A DNA stretch of 53,587 bases from an uncultured Flavobacteriales bacterium (GCA_902478645.1 CABSLV010000014.1:1-53587); one strand, 5' to 3'. Shown: positions 8,927-18,525, numbered from the stretch's first letter. Notes: generated by a model not told the origin, from the sequence alone. Numbers and translations are program-made.

Positions 8927-9514
8927 TTACTTGCCCAACAGACGGGCGGCGTACTTCCCGATCACGTCGAACTCCAGGTTGACCTTCGTCCCGGGGACAA
9001 ACGTATGGAAGTTGGTATGTTCGTAGGTATAGGGGATGATCGCTACCGAAAACTCACCCGGTTCGCTGTCCACCACCGTCAGGCTGGTGCCGTTGACCGC
9101 GATCGAGCCTTTCGGAATGGTTACATTGCCGTAGAGGGGTTCATCGTAACGGAAGCGGTACACCCAGCTTCCGTCCTGCTGTTGGACCGAGACGCACTCC
9201 CCCGTCTGGTCGACATGCCCCTGGACGATGTGCCCGTCCAGGCGGTCGCCGAGCTTCATGGAGCGCTCCAGGTTCACCTCCGAGCCGATCTTCAAGTCGC
9301 CCAGGTTGGACTTGCGCAGCGTTTCGTCGATCGCCGTTACCGTATAACGGTCGCCCTCTACCCGCACCACTGTCAGGCAAACACCGTTGTGGGCGATGCT
9401 CTGATCCACTTTCAATTCCTCGGTAAAAGGACACCGAAGGGTGATGTGCAGGTTGCCTCCCTCCTTTTTCAAGTCGGTTACCACGGCCAATGCTTCTACG
9501 ATTCCCGTAAACAT
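8927..9514 (-). CDS. ribE: Riboflavin synthase, alpha subunit
   Basis: This 195-residue enzyme condenses two molecules of 6,7-dimethyl-8-ribityllumazine into riboflavin. The N-terminus MFTGIVEALAVV is diagnostic. The protein is two lumazine-binding repeats: the first with NGVCLTV near residue 43, the second with VNGTSLTVVD near residue 140. Length matches the family. No other riboflavin gene is nearby. It is 47 bases downstream of mpl in the same direction. Confidence 0.95.
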   Translation of the reverse strand: MFTGIVEALAVVTDLKKEGGNLHITLRCPFTEELKVDQSIAHNGVCLTVVRVEGDRYTVTAIDETLRKSNLGDLKIGSEVNLERSMKLGDRLDGHIVQGHVDQTGECVSVQQQDGSWVYRFRYDEPLYGNVTIPKGSIAVNGTSLTVVDSEPGEFSVAIIPYTYEHTNFHTFVPGTKVNLEFDVIGKYAARLLGK

Positions 9515-9561
9515 CTTTTCTTCTGTATGATTTTATCGTTATCTTCTAAAAATTCTGTTCT

Positions 9562-10935
9562 CTACTTCTTTTCCAAGCCCAATTCGGCCAACCAGTCCGT
9601 ACCGTCCCAACTGCCCGAACTCATGAAAAGGAACACCGTATCCTCCACAGGAAGAGCCCGTACGGCCTCCCGCAGGCTTTCGATGTCCGTCTTGACCTCC
9701 AGGGCAGGATGAGCAAATTCTCCGGCCACCCACGCCGGATCCAGCGGAGGCATCCGCTTGATCTCCATCGCATGGTGGGAGTAAAACACGAACGCCCGGT
9801 CGGCACCCGCCATCGTGCCGCGGTATTGCGGCAGGAAATCCCGGTTCAGACTGGAATAGGTATGCAATTCCAGACAGGCCACCACGCGACGGTCGGGGTA
9901 CAGTTCCTTGACGGCCGCTACGGTAGCGCGCACCTTGGACGGAGCATGGGCAAAATCCTTGAAGACCACCGTGTGGGGCTGGTCGTAGAGGCATTCCAGA
10001 CGGTTTTTCGCCCCCCGAAAATCGGCCATGCTCGCGTAGAAATCCGCTGAAGACACCCCGGCCTGCCGGGCGGCGAGCAGTGCCGCCGAGAGGTTGGACA
10101 TGTTGTGCCGCCCGAAAAGCGTTACCGGGTAACGGTGCGAGCCGTCCACCAGCCAAACCTTTCCCTGGCGGATCTCATAGGGATGGGTGGCATAAGGGAT
10201 CGGCTGCACCCGAAGTTCGGGATGCCGGGCGAAGGTCTGCTCGACCACGCGCACCACTTCGGGGTCTTCACGGTTGTAGATCAGTACAGCCCCCGGCTCG
10301 AGGCTCAAGATAAGCTGCACGAAACAATCCGTGTACTGGTCGTACGTGGGAAATACGTTCATGTGGTCCCATGCGATCCCGGTAATGACCGCCACGTGCG
10401 GACGGTAGTGCAGGAATTTGGAGCGCCGGTCGAGTGGGGAACTGAGGTACTCGTCCCCTTCGATGACGATCGTGGGAGCCTCGTCGGTCAATTCCACCAT
10501 GCGGTCGAACCCGTCGATCGAAGCACCCACCAGGTAGTCCGTACGCAATCCGGCGTATTGCATCGCATGCAGGATCATGGCTGTGGTGGTCGTCTTGCCG
10601 TGCGATCCGGCGACCACGATGCGTTTCTTCCCTTCCGATTCGTGAAAGACGAACTCCGGATAGGAATACACCGGCAGTCCCAATTCCCGGGCGCGGATCA
10701 GTTCCGGATTGTCGATCCGCGCGTGCATCCCGAGGATGACGGCATCGATCTCCGGGGTGATCTTTTCCGGAAACCAGCCTTCCTGCCCCGGGAGCAAACC
10801 GGCCTGCGCCAGACGAGTGCGGGAAGGTTCGTAGATCACGTCGTCCGACCCGGTCACGGTATGACCTTTCTTTTGCAGGGTGAGTGCCAGATTGTGCATG
10901 GCGGCTCCCCCTATGGCGATAAAATGGATTCTCAT
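9562..10935 (-). CDS. mpl: UDP-N-acetylmuramate:L-Ala-gamma-D-Glu-meso-DAP ligase
   Basis: This 457-residue Mur-ligase homologue attaches the recycled tripeptide L-Ala-D-Glu-mDAP to UDP-MurNAc. It opens with a Rossmann-like IHFIAIGGAAMHNLA, has the ATP loop GSHGKTTTT at 110-118, and continues with GDEYLSSPLDRRSKF and AWDHMNVFP. Those last phrases separate Mpl from MurC. Its presence implies peptidoglycan recycling and mDAP-type wall. It is 22 bases after the HAD gene. EnvC-like and flippase genes in the same run support an envelope-directed operon. Confidence 0.9.
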   Translation of the reverse strand: MRIHFIAIGGAAMHNLALTLQKKGHTVTGSDDVIYEPSRTRLAQAGLLPGQEGWFPEKITPEIDAVILGMHARIDNPELIRARELGLPVYSYPEFVFHESEGKKRIVVAGSHGKTTTTAMILHAMQYAGLRTDYLVGASIDGFDRMVELTDEAPTIVIEGDEYLSSPLDRRSKFLHYRPHVAVITGIAWDHMNVFPTYDQYTDCFVQLILSLEPGAVLIYNREDPEVVRVVEQTFARHPELRVQPIPYATHPYEIRQGKVWLVDGSHRYPVTLFGRHNMSNLSAALLAARQAGVSSADFYASMADFRGAKNRLECLYDQPHTVVFKDFAHAPSKVRATVAAVKELYPDRRVVACLELHTYSSLNRDFLPQYRGTMAGADRAFVFYSHHAMEIKRMPPLDPAWVAGEFAHPALEVKTDIESLREAVRALPVEDTVFLFMSSGSWDGTDWLAELGLEKK

Positions 10936-10957
10936 CGGTATATCGTTTTCTTTGGTA

Positions 10958-11719
10958 TCACAAACATTTCGGCACTTCCAGCAAGGAGCTTACCCGGCAC
11001 ACCCGCTGACGATCCGCCTCCTGCGGGAGTTCCTCCCCCTGAGGCGAAAACCACACCCCTCGACAGAAACCGGCCTGTACCGCCGCCAGCACATCGTTTT
11101 GAAGGTCGTCCCCGATCATCGCGCACCGGGATGGCGGCACGCCCGCCTGCCGGGCCGCATAGAGAAATATCTCCGGCGAGGGTTTCTTGGCCTCTGCCTG
11201 CTCGGAAGTTACCATCCCACGAATGTACGGTTTTATATCCGGATTGTCCACCTTTATCGTCTGAACTTCGGAAAAACCGTTGGTCAGCAGCCAGACGGGA
11301 TACCGCGCCGAGACCAGTTCGAGGGTTTGCCGGGCACCGGGGAGCAGATGCCGCTTGCGGGGGCAAAGGTCGAGATAGGTCCGGGCAAAACGCTCGGCCA
11401 GCCCGTCCTCCCGGATGGAAAACAGCGCCAAGGCCCGGTCGAAACGCCGGGTGCGCAATTCGCTCTTGGCGATCAGCCCCCGGCGGTACTCGTCCCACAT
11501 CCGGTCGTTGATCACATGATAGCGTGCGATGAACTCCTGCTCCGTCAATCCGTTGCGCCCCACCAGCCCCAGCAGGTGCAGGGTCTGGGAGAGCGCCTCG
11601 GCGGAGTTGCGCTCGAAATCCCACAAAGTATGATCCAAGTCGAAGAATACGACGGAAATCCCCTCCGTAATATTTTCCCGATCGTTCTGCTGCGTAGTAT
11701 CCATGTGCCGTACCGTCAT
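10958..11719 (-). CDS. HAD-family phosphatase, YjjG-like
   Basis: A 253-residue HAD hydrolase. Motif I is FFDLDHTLWDF (nucleophile Asp27), motif II LLTNGF, then KPSPEIF and motif IV MIGDDLQNDV. The phrase DLDHTLWDFE and the size match YjjG, a house-cleaning nucleotidase that removes non-canonical pyrimidine nucleotides. Being next to dut, which removes dUTP, fits that role. Starts at 11719 and 11704 are both possible; the longer open frame to 11842 overlaps the end of dut and is not family-like. Confidence 0.85.
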   Translation of the reverse strand: MTVRHMDTTQQNDRENITEGISVVFFDLDHTLWDFERNSAEALSQTLHLLGLVGRNGLTEQEFIARYHVINDRMWDEYRRGLIAKSELRTRRFDRALALFSIREDGLAERFARTYLDLCPRKRHLLPGARQTLELVSARYPVWLLTNGFSEVQTIKVDNPDIKPYIRGMVTSEQAEAKKPSPEIFLYAARQAGVPPSRCAMIGDDLQNDVLAAVQAGFCRGVWFSPQGEELPQEADRQRVCRVSSLLEVPKCL

Positions 11720-11749
11720 TTCGTTGTCCTTCCTCCCGCAAAGCGGATT

Positions 11750-11786
11750 TCCGGCCCTTCGGGCCGGAGCGCCGCTCACGCGGCGC
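11750..11786. repeat. Two adjacent GC-rich hairpins between dut and the HAD gene
   Basis: TCCGGCCC-TTC-GGGCCGGA (11750-11768) abuts GCGCCGC-TCAC-GCGGCGC (11769-11786). There is no T-run, so this looks like an intergenic palindrome that may stabilise or attenuate the operon mRNA rather than a clear terminator. Confidence 0.6.
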
Positions 11787-11804
11787 GCGCTTGGGGAGAA
11801 GCCC

Positions 11805-12242
11805 TTATCCCCGCTGCCCCGTCGAGCCGAAACCGCCCGCACCCCGCAAGGTATCGTCGAGCACCTCGACCGGCTCCCACTCGGCCGTCTCGCAACGCGC
11901 CACCACCAACTGGGCGATCCGGTCGCCGTCGCGAATCACGAAATCCTCGGAGGAAAGGTTGATCAGGATCACGCCCACCTCGCCCCGGTAGTCGGCATCG
12001 ATGGTCCCCGGAGTATTGAGGCACGTAATCCCGTTCTTGATAGCCAAACCGCTGCGAGGGCGCACCTGCGCTTCATACCCCGCAGGCAAAGCCAGGTAAA
12101 GCCCCGTGGGGATGATGGCGCGCTCCATCGGGTGCAAAACCCGCTCCTGTTCGATATTGGCCCGCAAGTCCATGCCCGCCGAAAGCGGCGTCTGGTACGA
12201 AGGAAGGGCATGGCGCGAACGATTGATGATCTTTATTTTCAT
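11805..12242 (-). CDS. dut: dUTP diphosphatase
   Basis: This 145-residue enzyme splits dUTP to dUMP and pyrophosphate, keeping uracil out of DNA and feeding dTMP synthesis. The five trimeric dUTPase motifs are visible: AGMDLRA, RSGLAIKNG, GTIDADYRGEVGV, GDRIAQLVV and the glycine-rich tail RGAGGFGSTG. The start MKIKIINRS at 12242 gives normal length; the upstream extension to 12362 overlaps the flippase gene. In related genomes dut commonly sits beside a flippase and TPR, DUF4292 and EnvC genes, as here. Confidence 0.95.
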   Translation of the reverse strand: MKIKIINRSRHALPSYQTPLSAGMDLRANIEQERVLHPMERAIIPTGLYLALPAGYEAQVRPRSGLAIKNGITCLNTPGTIDADYRGEVGVILINLSSEDFVIRDGDRIAQLVVARCETAEWEPVEVLDDTLRGAGGFGSTGQRG

Positions 12243-12258
12243 AACGCGAAGTTTTTTT

Positions 12259-13683
12259 TCAAGCCATTGTCTTTCGGAAGTCTTTCCGCTCAAGCAGATA
12301 TACCAGTGCGCAGAAAACCAGCAGGATCGCATTTCCGATCCAAGGATTCCCCCCGCACACATACCAGGCCAGGTAGCCGCCCCCCCAAGCCAGCAGCAGG
12401 TACATCACGATCCGGCCGACCCGGTAGGGGATCGGGTAAAAATGCTGTCCGAATCCGTACGAGACCAGCATCATCGTCCCATAGGTGAGAAGGTGCGACC
12501 AGGCCGCCGCCATGTACCCGTAACGCGGCACCCCGTAAAAGATCACCGAAACGGTAACCACCGCCCCCAGGATCGAGATGTAAGCCCCCCAGCGGGTGCG
12601 GTCGGTCAGCTTGTACCACATCGAGAGGTTGTAGTAAAGCCCCAGGAACACATTGGCAAACAGGACGATGGGGACAATATCTATCCCCGAGCGGTACTGC
12701 TCGCCGATAATCAGCTGGAGCCAGGACAGGTTGGCCATCACCCCGATGTACATCGCTGCCACGGCAATGGTAAAGTAAAGCGTTACCGCCGCGTAAGTCT
12801 GACGCGCATCCCGGTCCTTGGCATGGGAAAAGAAGAAAGGCTCGACCGCCAGCCGGAACGCCTGCACGAAAAGCGTAATGAAGATCGCCAGTTTGAAGCA
12901 AGCTCCGTACACGCCCAAGGTGTATTCAGCCGTATCCTGGGGGAGGAGTTCCCGCAGGAACACCCGGTCCATCACCTCATTGACCACATAGGCCGTTCCC
13001 CCGATCAGGATGGGCCAGCCGTAGGACAACATCCGCCGCAAGAGCGCCCGGTCGATCCGGATGGAAAAACCCCACAGGTCCCTTCCCAGCAGCACCAGCA
13101 CCAGGGCACTTCCCACGGCATTACCCAAAAAGACGCTTTCCACATCGATCTGCATCACCCCGTAGTAGGGCAGCACGCAGATGAGCAGCAGGTTCATCGC
13201 CGCCGTAAGGGCTATGCCCGCGAGCTTGATCACCGCATAGCGCAACGCCCGATTTTCCAAACGCAGGCGTGCAAACGGGATCACCGCATAGGTATCGAAA
13301 GCCACGATGAGCACGAAATAGAACAGACACCGCGCCTGCGTCCCGTAATCGATGGCCCCGGCTATCTGCCGGAAGAACAACAGCCCCAACACCATGGCCA
13401 CCGTCGTAGTGGTGAGCAGTGCCGTAAAAGCCGTATCGCCTACCTTTTTCCTGTCGCAGGACGGATCGGTCGAGAAACGGAAAAACGCCGTTTCCATCCC
13501 ATAGGTGAGCAGCACATTGAGCAGAGCCGCCCACGCGTAGAGCACATGGACGATGGCCAGGTTGTCCGGCGGGACGATCAAGCGCGTCCACAACGGTACC
13601 AACAGGTAATTGAGCAACCGGCCGAGCATCGAAGAGATGCCGTAATACGCCGTTTGACCGGTAAGACTTTTTACGATTCCCAT
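12259..13683 (-). CDS. Wzx-type polysaccharide/lipid flippase
   Basis: A 474-residue polytopic inner-membrane protein with roughly 12-14 hydrophobic segments, opening KSLTGQTAYYGISSMLGRLLNYLLVPLWTR, the usual opening of polysaccharide biosynthesis (MOP superfamily) flippases. It probably moves an undecaprenyl-linked glycan or related lipid across the inner membrane. The start MGIVKS at 13683 is chosen over an upstream start at 13761 whose extra residues are basic and not family-like. It ends 16 bases before dut begins. Confidence 0.85.
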   Translation of the reverse strand: MGIVKSLTGQTAYYGISSMLGRLLNYLLVPLWTRLIVPPDNLAIVHVLYAWAALLNVLLTYGMETAFFRFSTDPSCDRKKVGDTAFTALLTTTTVAMVLGLLFFRQIAGAIDYGTQARCLFYFVLIVAFDTYAVIPFARLRLENRALRYAVIKLAGIALTAAMNLLLICVLPYYGVMQIDVESVFLGNAVGSALVLVLLGRDLWGFSIRIDRALLRRMLSYGWPILIGGTAYVVNEVMDRVFLRELLPQDTAEYTLGVYGACFKLAIFITLFVQAFRLAVEPFFFSHAKDRDARQTYAAVTLYFTIAVAAMYIGVMANLSWLQLIIGEQYRSGIDIVPIVLFANVFLGLYYNLSMWYKLTDRTRWGAYISILGAVVTVSVIFYGVPRYGYMAAAWSHLLTYGTMMLVSYGFGQHFYPIPYRVGRIVMYLLLAWGGGYLAWYVCGGNPWIGNAILLVFCALVYLLERKDFRKTMA

Positions 13684-13776
13684 CTTTTCCTTTCCCCGTC
13701 CTTGCCCGGACAGGATCTTTTTCACCTTACATTCCGCGTCCCCACGCCTTCCGCCAGGCACGCTTCTTACATCGTT

Positions 13777-14733
13777 TTACTTGAAAAACAGCAGTCCCAA
13801 GCCCGCCACCGCCACCAGGTACCACCGCATCGCCGTACGCTGCGAAGCCGTAGCCACCGCGAAAAAACGCGCGATCACCACAGAGAAAGGCACCGCGAAA
13901 AACACTACCAGATATTTGTAGCGCAGCAGTAGCACCGCGATGACAAGTGCCGTAAGCCCCATGGCCGAGATGACGAAGAAACGTTTCTTCCGAGGAATCG
14001 TTTCTCCCCAGGCAAAACGCCAATACTTCGCATACGCCCAACCCCAAGCCAGCAGCAGGCAGACGAGATAGAAATAAAACCCGTCGGCCTTGAACACCTT
14101 TTCCGCATACGGCATGGCAAACAACCGGGAGGAGAGCTCCGGGAAAAACGAATCGCCCCCCAACCATACCACCTCATAGGTTACCAGCAGGATGTACGAG
14201 GCCGCCACCCCGGCCAGCGGGATGAGCCACGTGCGAATATCGGACGGCGAAAAGACCAACACCCCCACATAGACCACCACCATGAAAGCCACCGCCGCCG
14301 GCACGAACCAACCGGCCAGCACGACAAAGAACGAGGCGAAAAACACCTTCGCCTTTTCCTCTCCGGGGTGATCCTGAATGCGCATCACGTTGTACATCGA
14401 GAGGACCACCAAGAGGTTGGCCACCAAATAATCCCGGAAAAACATCAAGGTCGGGATCCCGAGGAAAAACACCCCGCACAAGGCCGCTACCCGCCAAAGA
14501 TCCCTCGGGCGTATCATGTTGGAAGCCACCAACGCCACGCAGAACACCGTGAGCACCACCAAGGCCGTATGCAGCGATGCCTGGGCAAAAGGCTGTTCCG
14601 ACATGTTGCACCAAGGGACCCACCGGATGGAAAAATTGACGATACAAGCCACCCCGACCGCCAAAGCTGACAGCACCAGAAACAACAGGTGTCCTCCGGA
14701 AGGTAGCGTGGCCGTCTGTATCTCCTTTCTCAT
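13777..14733 (-). CDS. Polytopic membrane protein, DUF6427-like
   Basis: A 318-residue protein made almost entirely of hydrophobic segments (about nine), with short polar loops such as NMIRPRDLWR and MRIQDHPGEEKAKVFF. Size, layout and position resemble the DUF6427 membrane family of Bacteroidota, but I am not certain of the family, and no function is known to me. It sits between the EnvC-like and flippase genes on the same strand, so a role in envelope assembly is a reasonable guess. Confidence 0.7.
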   Translation of the reverse strand: MRKEIQTATLPSGGHLLFLVLSALAVGVACIVNFSIRWVPWCNMSEQPFAQASLHTALVVLTVFCVALVASNMIRPRDLWRVAALCGVFFLGIPTLMFFRDYLVANLLVVLSMYNVMRIQDHPGEEKAKVFFASFFVVLAGWFVPAAVAFMVVVYVGVLVFSPSDIRTWLIPLAGVAASYILLVTYEVVWLGGDSFFPELSSRLFAMPYAEKVFKADGFYFYLVCLLLAWGWAYAKYWRFAWGETIPRKKRFFVISAMGLTALVIAVLLLRYKYLVVFFAVPFSVVIARFFAVATASQRTAMRWYLVAVAGLGLLFFK

Positions 14734-14752
14734 CGCCGTGGTATCCTCCGCG

Positions 14753-15967
14753 CTACCGGGCCAGCCAAAGTTCGGGGTCCTGCTTCTTGTCCCAGTCGAA
14801 CAGGCAGAACATCATGATGGTCTTGTTTTCAAAACGGTCGGTATAGACCTTGCCCACCGTCTGCTTGGTCTCCACCCGGTCGCCCTTCTTGACCGTTACG
14901 GACTCCAGATCGCCGTACACGGTATTGTAGCGTCCGTGGTTGATGTAGACGTTGTACAGACCGTTGATCTTGTGCACCGCCGTTACCGTGCCGGCAAACA
15001 CCGCCCGTGCCGAAGACCCTTGCGGGACGGAAATGGAAATGCCCGGATTGACGATCTGGACATTCAGCCCCGGATAGGTCTGGTTGCCGAAGGGGATGTA
15101 CACCGTCCCGCGTTCCACCGGCCAGGGGAGACGTCCCTTGTTCTGGGCAAAATCCGAAGAAAGCTGTTGGGCCTGCGGAGTCAGTCCCGCCTCGGAAACG
15201 GACTTCGCACCGGATTTTTTCCGCTGGGCTTCCAGTTCCTTGGCCACGATCGCCTCGATCTGCTTTTGGATCTGGGCAGCGTTCTGTTTTTTGGTCTTCA
15301 GTTCGCGCTCCAGTTGGGACTTGTTCTTTTTCAAGGAATTGAGCAACCCCTGTATCTTGTTCTGATCGGCCTTCAGGGTAGCCATCTCGGCGGTCTGCTC
15401 CTTGAGCAAAGAAGCTTTCTCACTGCGCAAACGCTGGAGCTCCTCCACCGCCGCCCGCGCCTGCTCTTCTTTTTCCCGTACCTGCTGTCCCCGGCGACGA
15501 ATGCCCTCGGCGTACTCCTGGATGTACTTTCCCCGACGGTAGGCCTGCAGGAAACTCTTGGACGAAAGGATGTACATCAGGCGGATACCCGACGAACGGT
15601 TCTTGGCGTAGTTGCGGCACATGGTCGCATACGAGGCCCGCAAGGTATCGAGTTCCCGGTTCAGGCGGCGGCTCTCCTCCGCTTTGTCATTGATCTGGGC
15701 ATCGAGGCTGCCGATGTCCGTATTGAGGGTCGAAACCAGACGCTCGCGGATACGAACCTTCGAGCGGAGGTTTTGCAACTCCACCGTACGGGCCTTCTGA
15801 CTCTTGGTATTGGCTGCGATGGCCTGGTCCAGTTTCTTTATATCGGCCTGCAACTGCTGTCGTTGCTGTTCGAGAGAGGTCTTGGAGGCCTGCTGTGCGC
15901 ACACCTCGACACTTCCGCCCCAAAACACGGCCAAAAGCAACAGACAATAAGTAAAGGTCTTTTTCAT
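14753..15967 (-). CDS. EnvC-like murein hydrolase activator with degenerate LytM domain
   Basis: A 404-residue secreted protein: signal peptide (about 1-24, ending VCAQQ), a long coiled coil rich in Gln, Lys and Leu (about 25-270), then a C-terminal M23/LytM fold from about 285 (LPWPVERGTVYIPFGNQTYPGL). The catalytic H-x-x-x-D and H-x-H residues of active M23 peptidases are not visible (N and Q stand where His and Asp are expected), as in EnvC, which activates amidases at the division site. It lies 18 bases after the DUF4292 gene. Confidence 0.88.
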   Translation of the reverse strand: MKKTFTYCLLLLAVFWGGSVEVCAQQASKTSLEQQRQQLQADIKKLDQAIAANTKSQKARTVELQNLRSKVRIRERLVSTLNTDIGSLDAQINDKAEESRRLNRELDTLRASYATMCRNYAKNRSSGIRLMYILSSKSFLQAYRRGKYIQEYAEGIRRRGQQVREKEEQARAAVEELQRLRSEKASLLKEQTAEMATLKADQNKIQGLLNSLKKNKSQLERELKTKKQNAAQIQKQIEAIVAKELEAQRKKSGAKSVSEAGLTPQAQQLSSDFAQNKGRLPWPVERGTVYIPFGNQTYPGLNVQIVNPGISISVPQGSSARAVFAGTVTAVHKINGLYNVYINHGRYNTVYGDLESVTVKKGDRVETKQTVGKVYTDRFENKTIMMFCLFDWDKKQDPELWLAR

Positions 15968-15985
15968 TCCTTCTGTTCTTTCCCG

Positions 15986-16795
15986 TTAAATATCCACCCC
16001 GAGGCCTCGCAGCCATTCCCGCGCATCGTGGTAGCCGCGCGGCACCTTGAACGGAAATTCGGCCTGCATCTTTCCTCCCCCCGGAGAATAATCGATCCGC
16101 ACCGCCCGCTCGGAAATCCCCATCAAGGTAAAGAGCACCGAACGTGGAAGCGCCTCCTCGCCCGAATAGACGTATTCGGCTTTCAAGCCTATCTTTCCGT
16201 CGGGTGAAACGAGCTGCTGGCTCACCAGACGATAGGTACGATCATCGACCGTCGCCGAAAACGACACCCCGCTGCGGGCATCCCGACGGGAGAACCGGAA
16301 ATCCTCCCCCGGAGTCTGTCCAGGGACGAAATCGCGCACCGAAAGCGGGAAAGCCGCCCGGCCGCACAGCAGGTTTTCCACCACCGAGTAGTTCAAAGCC
16401 GAAAGCACCGGGGACAAACGGTGCAATTCCTCCCATCGCCCCTGGAACGTGGTCTTGGCCACCCGTTCGTAGTACTGCAGCGAATCGGGCGTAAACATCG
16501 CCCGGGCAAAGGTAATGCCCAGCACCGAGATATTGATCCACGTACGCCGTCCCTGCACCATCCGCAGCGTTCCGGAGACGGATTTCCCGCCGACAGTCAG
16601 CGTGATCTTCCGTTCGGTGGAATCCTGACGGAACCCCGCAGCGCGAATCCTGGAAAGGATCTCCTCCCGGTTTGGCCCCACCTGCTCCACCTTTTCCTTT
16701 TCAGGCACTTCAGCCACCTTGCGGCGCGCCGCACAACCGGCCAGCAGAAAAACCGCCAGCGCCAGCGCCGCATATTTCCAAAATGTCGTCTTCAT
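15986..16795 (-). CDS. DUF4292 lipoprotein
   Basis: A 269-residue lipoprotein: signal FWKYAALALAVFLLAGC with lipobox Cys21. The body starts EEILSRIRAAGF and includes WINISVLGITFARAMFTPDSLQYYER, typical of DUF4292, a LolA/LolB-like family found in Bacteroidota. It probably sits at the outer membrane facing the periplasm. Its constant place beside TPR and EnvC-like genes suggests a shared role in envelope maintenance. Function unproven. Confidence 0.85.
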   Translation of the reverse strand: MKTTFWKYAALALAVFLLAGCAARRKVAEVPEKEKVEQVGPNREEILSRIRAAGFRQDSTERKITLTVGGKSVSGTLRMVQGRRTWINISVLGITFARAMFTPDSLQYYERVAKTTFQGRWEELHRLSPVLSALNYSVVENLLCGRAAFPLSVRDFVPGQTPGEDFRFSRRDARSGVSFSATVDDRTYRLVSQQLVSPDGKIGLKAEYVYSGEEALPRSVLFTLMGISERAVRIDYSPGGGKMQAEFPFKVPRGYHDAREWLRGLGVDI

Positions 16796-16807
16796 CGCAT
16801 TGCTTTG

Positions 16808-18481
16808 TTATTTCCGCTCCCCGGCCGGTTGCTCAGCCGCCCGTTTGGCCTGGTAGCGCTCCCGCGCTTGAGTGGCCCGCGCATCGCCCGAGGCCTCCAA
16901 AATCCGATAATAATGCTCCAAAACCTCGGCCGAAGGGTCATCATCGAGCGACAATGCGCGTTCGATCACCCGCAAGGCAGCCGGATAGTCGCCCTGCAGA
17001 TACAGGATCCACGCATACGAATCCATAAACGCAGGCTCGTCCCTTTGCAAAGCCAAGGCCCGCTCCAGCATGGCGCGCGCCCGGGGCAAATCCTTTCCCC
17101 GGCAAGCCATGAAATATCCGTAGTTATTCAGTGCACCGGCATTGTCCGGATCGATGGCCAGCACCAGTTCGAAGTTTTCTGCGCTGCGGGCATAGTCTCC
17201 CGCCTGTTCGTACACCGAGCCCAACAGAGAGCAGGTCTCCACGTAGAGCTGCACCACCCCTCCCCGAGCCAGTTGTTTTCCTCGCTCCAAAGCAGCGATC
17301 GCCTGATCCGTCTGCCCCAACGAGTGCGCCGAAAACCCGTACAGGTAATACACCTCGGGATCCTCGCCGATGCTGTCCAACACCATGCGGGCATCGTGGA
17401 AAAGCGTCTCGAGATCGTTGTCCCGGGCTTCGGCATACAGGAGCTGGAGTACCGCCGCACGGTCGCTGAAGCCTCCGCGGACAGCCTTTTCGAGCAACTC
17501 CCGACCCCGCTTCTCATCGCCTCGGGAATAGTAGTACTCGCTGCCGTATGCATACGCCATCGGGTCGTCCGTCGAGGCAATAATCTTTCCGAGAGCCTGT
17601 TCGAAGGCCGGAGCGTATTCCGGTTTCTGAGTAGCGATCTTGGAAGTCATATCGAGTACCTTCAAGCGGTTCTGCGCATCGAACGACGTATCGGAGGCTA
17701 CTACCGACAAAGCCTCGAACATCCGGGGATAGTCCCCCCGGTCGTGGTAATGCGAGAGAAGCGTATAGGCCACGTAACCATCCTCGGGATGGCGGCGAAA
17801 GAAATCCTCGAGATAATCCCACGAGCCTTTCTCGTCGCCGGTAGCCGAGAGGATCATCGCCTTCTCGACAGCATAGCGGGCATTGTCCGGAGAAATCTTT
17901 TGCAAGGCCTTGAGCTGTTCCGCCGCGCCCTTGTAGTCACCCGAATGGAGGTAGATATCCTTTCGGTACTCCCGCGTGGCGACGCTGCGCCCATGGCGCT
18001 GCTCGTACGTTCCGAGTGCCAAAAGAGCCTTGTCCCACGATTCGGTATAGGCGTAGGCGTCGAGCAGTTCGCCCAAGGTGGTATCGTCGCGGCTGTAACG
18101 TCGTTCCAGCACCGCCTGCACCGCCTCGGGTTTGCGGTATTTCATGGCCAGGTACAGCAGGTATTCCTCGTACCAAAGGTTTTCCGGCGCCAGGGCAAAT
18201 GCCTTGCGGGCGTAGTACACCGCCTGGGTATCGTCGTCCAAACGGGCATATACGGTCGAGAGCTGGTAGTACGGCACCGGGTCCTTGGGCTGCATCTGGA
18301 TGCACTGCTTCAGGTTGTAGATGGCCGAGGGGTAACTGTCGTCGGCGATCTTCCGCATGGCCTGCGAAAGGGTCGACCGGTAAAGGCTGTCGGAAGAGGT
18401 TTGGGCCTGCGCCCCGAAAGACAACGAGAGGAAAACGAGGATCGCTATTCCGGGGATAAGAGCCGCTGTTCTGTTCTTCAT
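16808..18481 (-). CDS. Secreted tetratricopeptide-repeat protein
   Basis: A 557-residue protein with a signal peptide (about 1-27, ending FGAQAQ) and TPR helices through nearly the whole chain, for example DPVPYYQLSTVYARLDDDTQAVYYARKAF in the N-terminal half and NNYGYFMACRGKDLPRARAMLERAL near the C-terminus. It is probably a periplasmic scaffold for protein contacts. The ATG at 18481 starts a clean signal peptide; an in-frame ATG seven codons upstream is less likely. It is the first gene of the long minus-strand run, 36 bases after a -7 element. Confidence 0.85.
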   Translation of the reverse strand: MKNRTAALIPGIAILVFLSLSFGAQAQTSSDSLYRSTLSQAMRKIADDSYPSAIYNLKQCIQMQPKDPVPYYQLSTVYARLDDDTQAVYYARKAFALAPENLWYEEYLLYLAMKYRKPEAVQAVLERRYSRDDTTLGELLDAYAYTESWDKALLALGTYEQRHGRSVATREYRKDIYLHSGDYKGAAEQLKALQKISPDNARYAVEKAMILSATGDEKGSWDYLEDFFRRHPEDGYVAYTLLSHYHDRGDYPRMFEALSVVASDTSFDAQNRLKVLDMTSKIATQKPEYAPAFEQALGKIIASTDDPMAYAYGSEYYYSRGDEKRGRELLEKAVRGGFSDRAAVLQLLYAEARDNDLETLFHDARMVLDSIGEDPEVYYLYGFSAHSLGQTDQAIAALERGKQLARGGVVQLYVETCSLLGSVYEQAGDYARSAENFELVLAIDPDNAGALNNYGYFMACRGKDLPRARAMLERALALQRDEPAFMDSYAWILYLQGDYPAALRVIERALSLDDDPSAEVLEHYYRILEASGDARATQARERYQAKRAAEQPAGERK

Positions 18482-18517
18482 TCGTTCCACTTTTTGTCCC
18501 ATGATTCGTCTATTTTA

Positions 18518-18525
18518 CAAAGGTA
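18518..18525 (-). promoter_or_regulatory. -7 element for the TPR/DUF4292/EnvC run
   Basis: Minus strand TACCTTTG, an exact TAnnTTTG match, 36 bases before the TPR start. No good -33 match at the expected gap. Confidence 0.5.
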
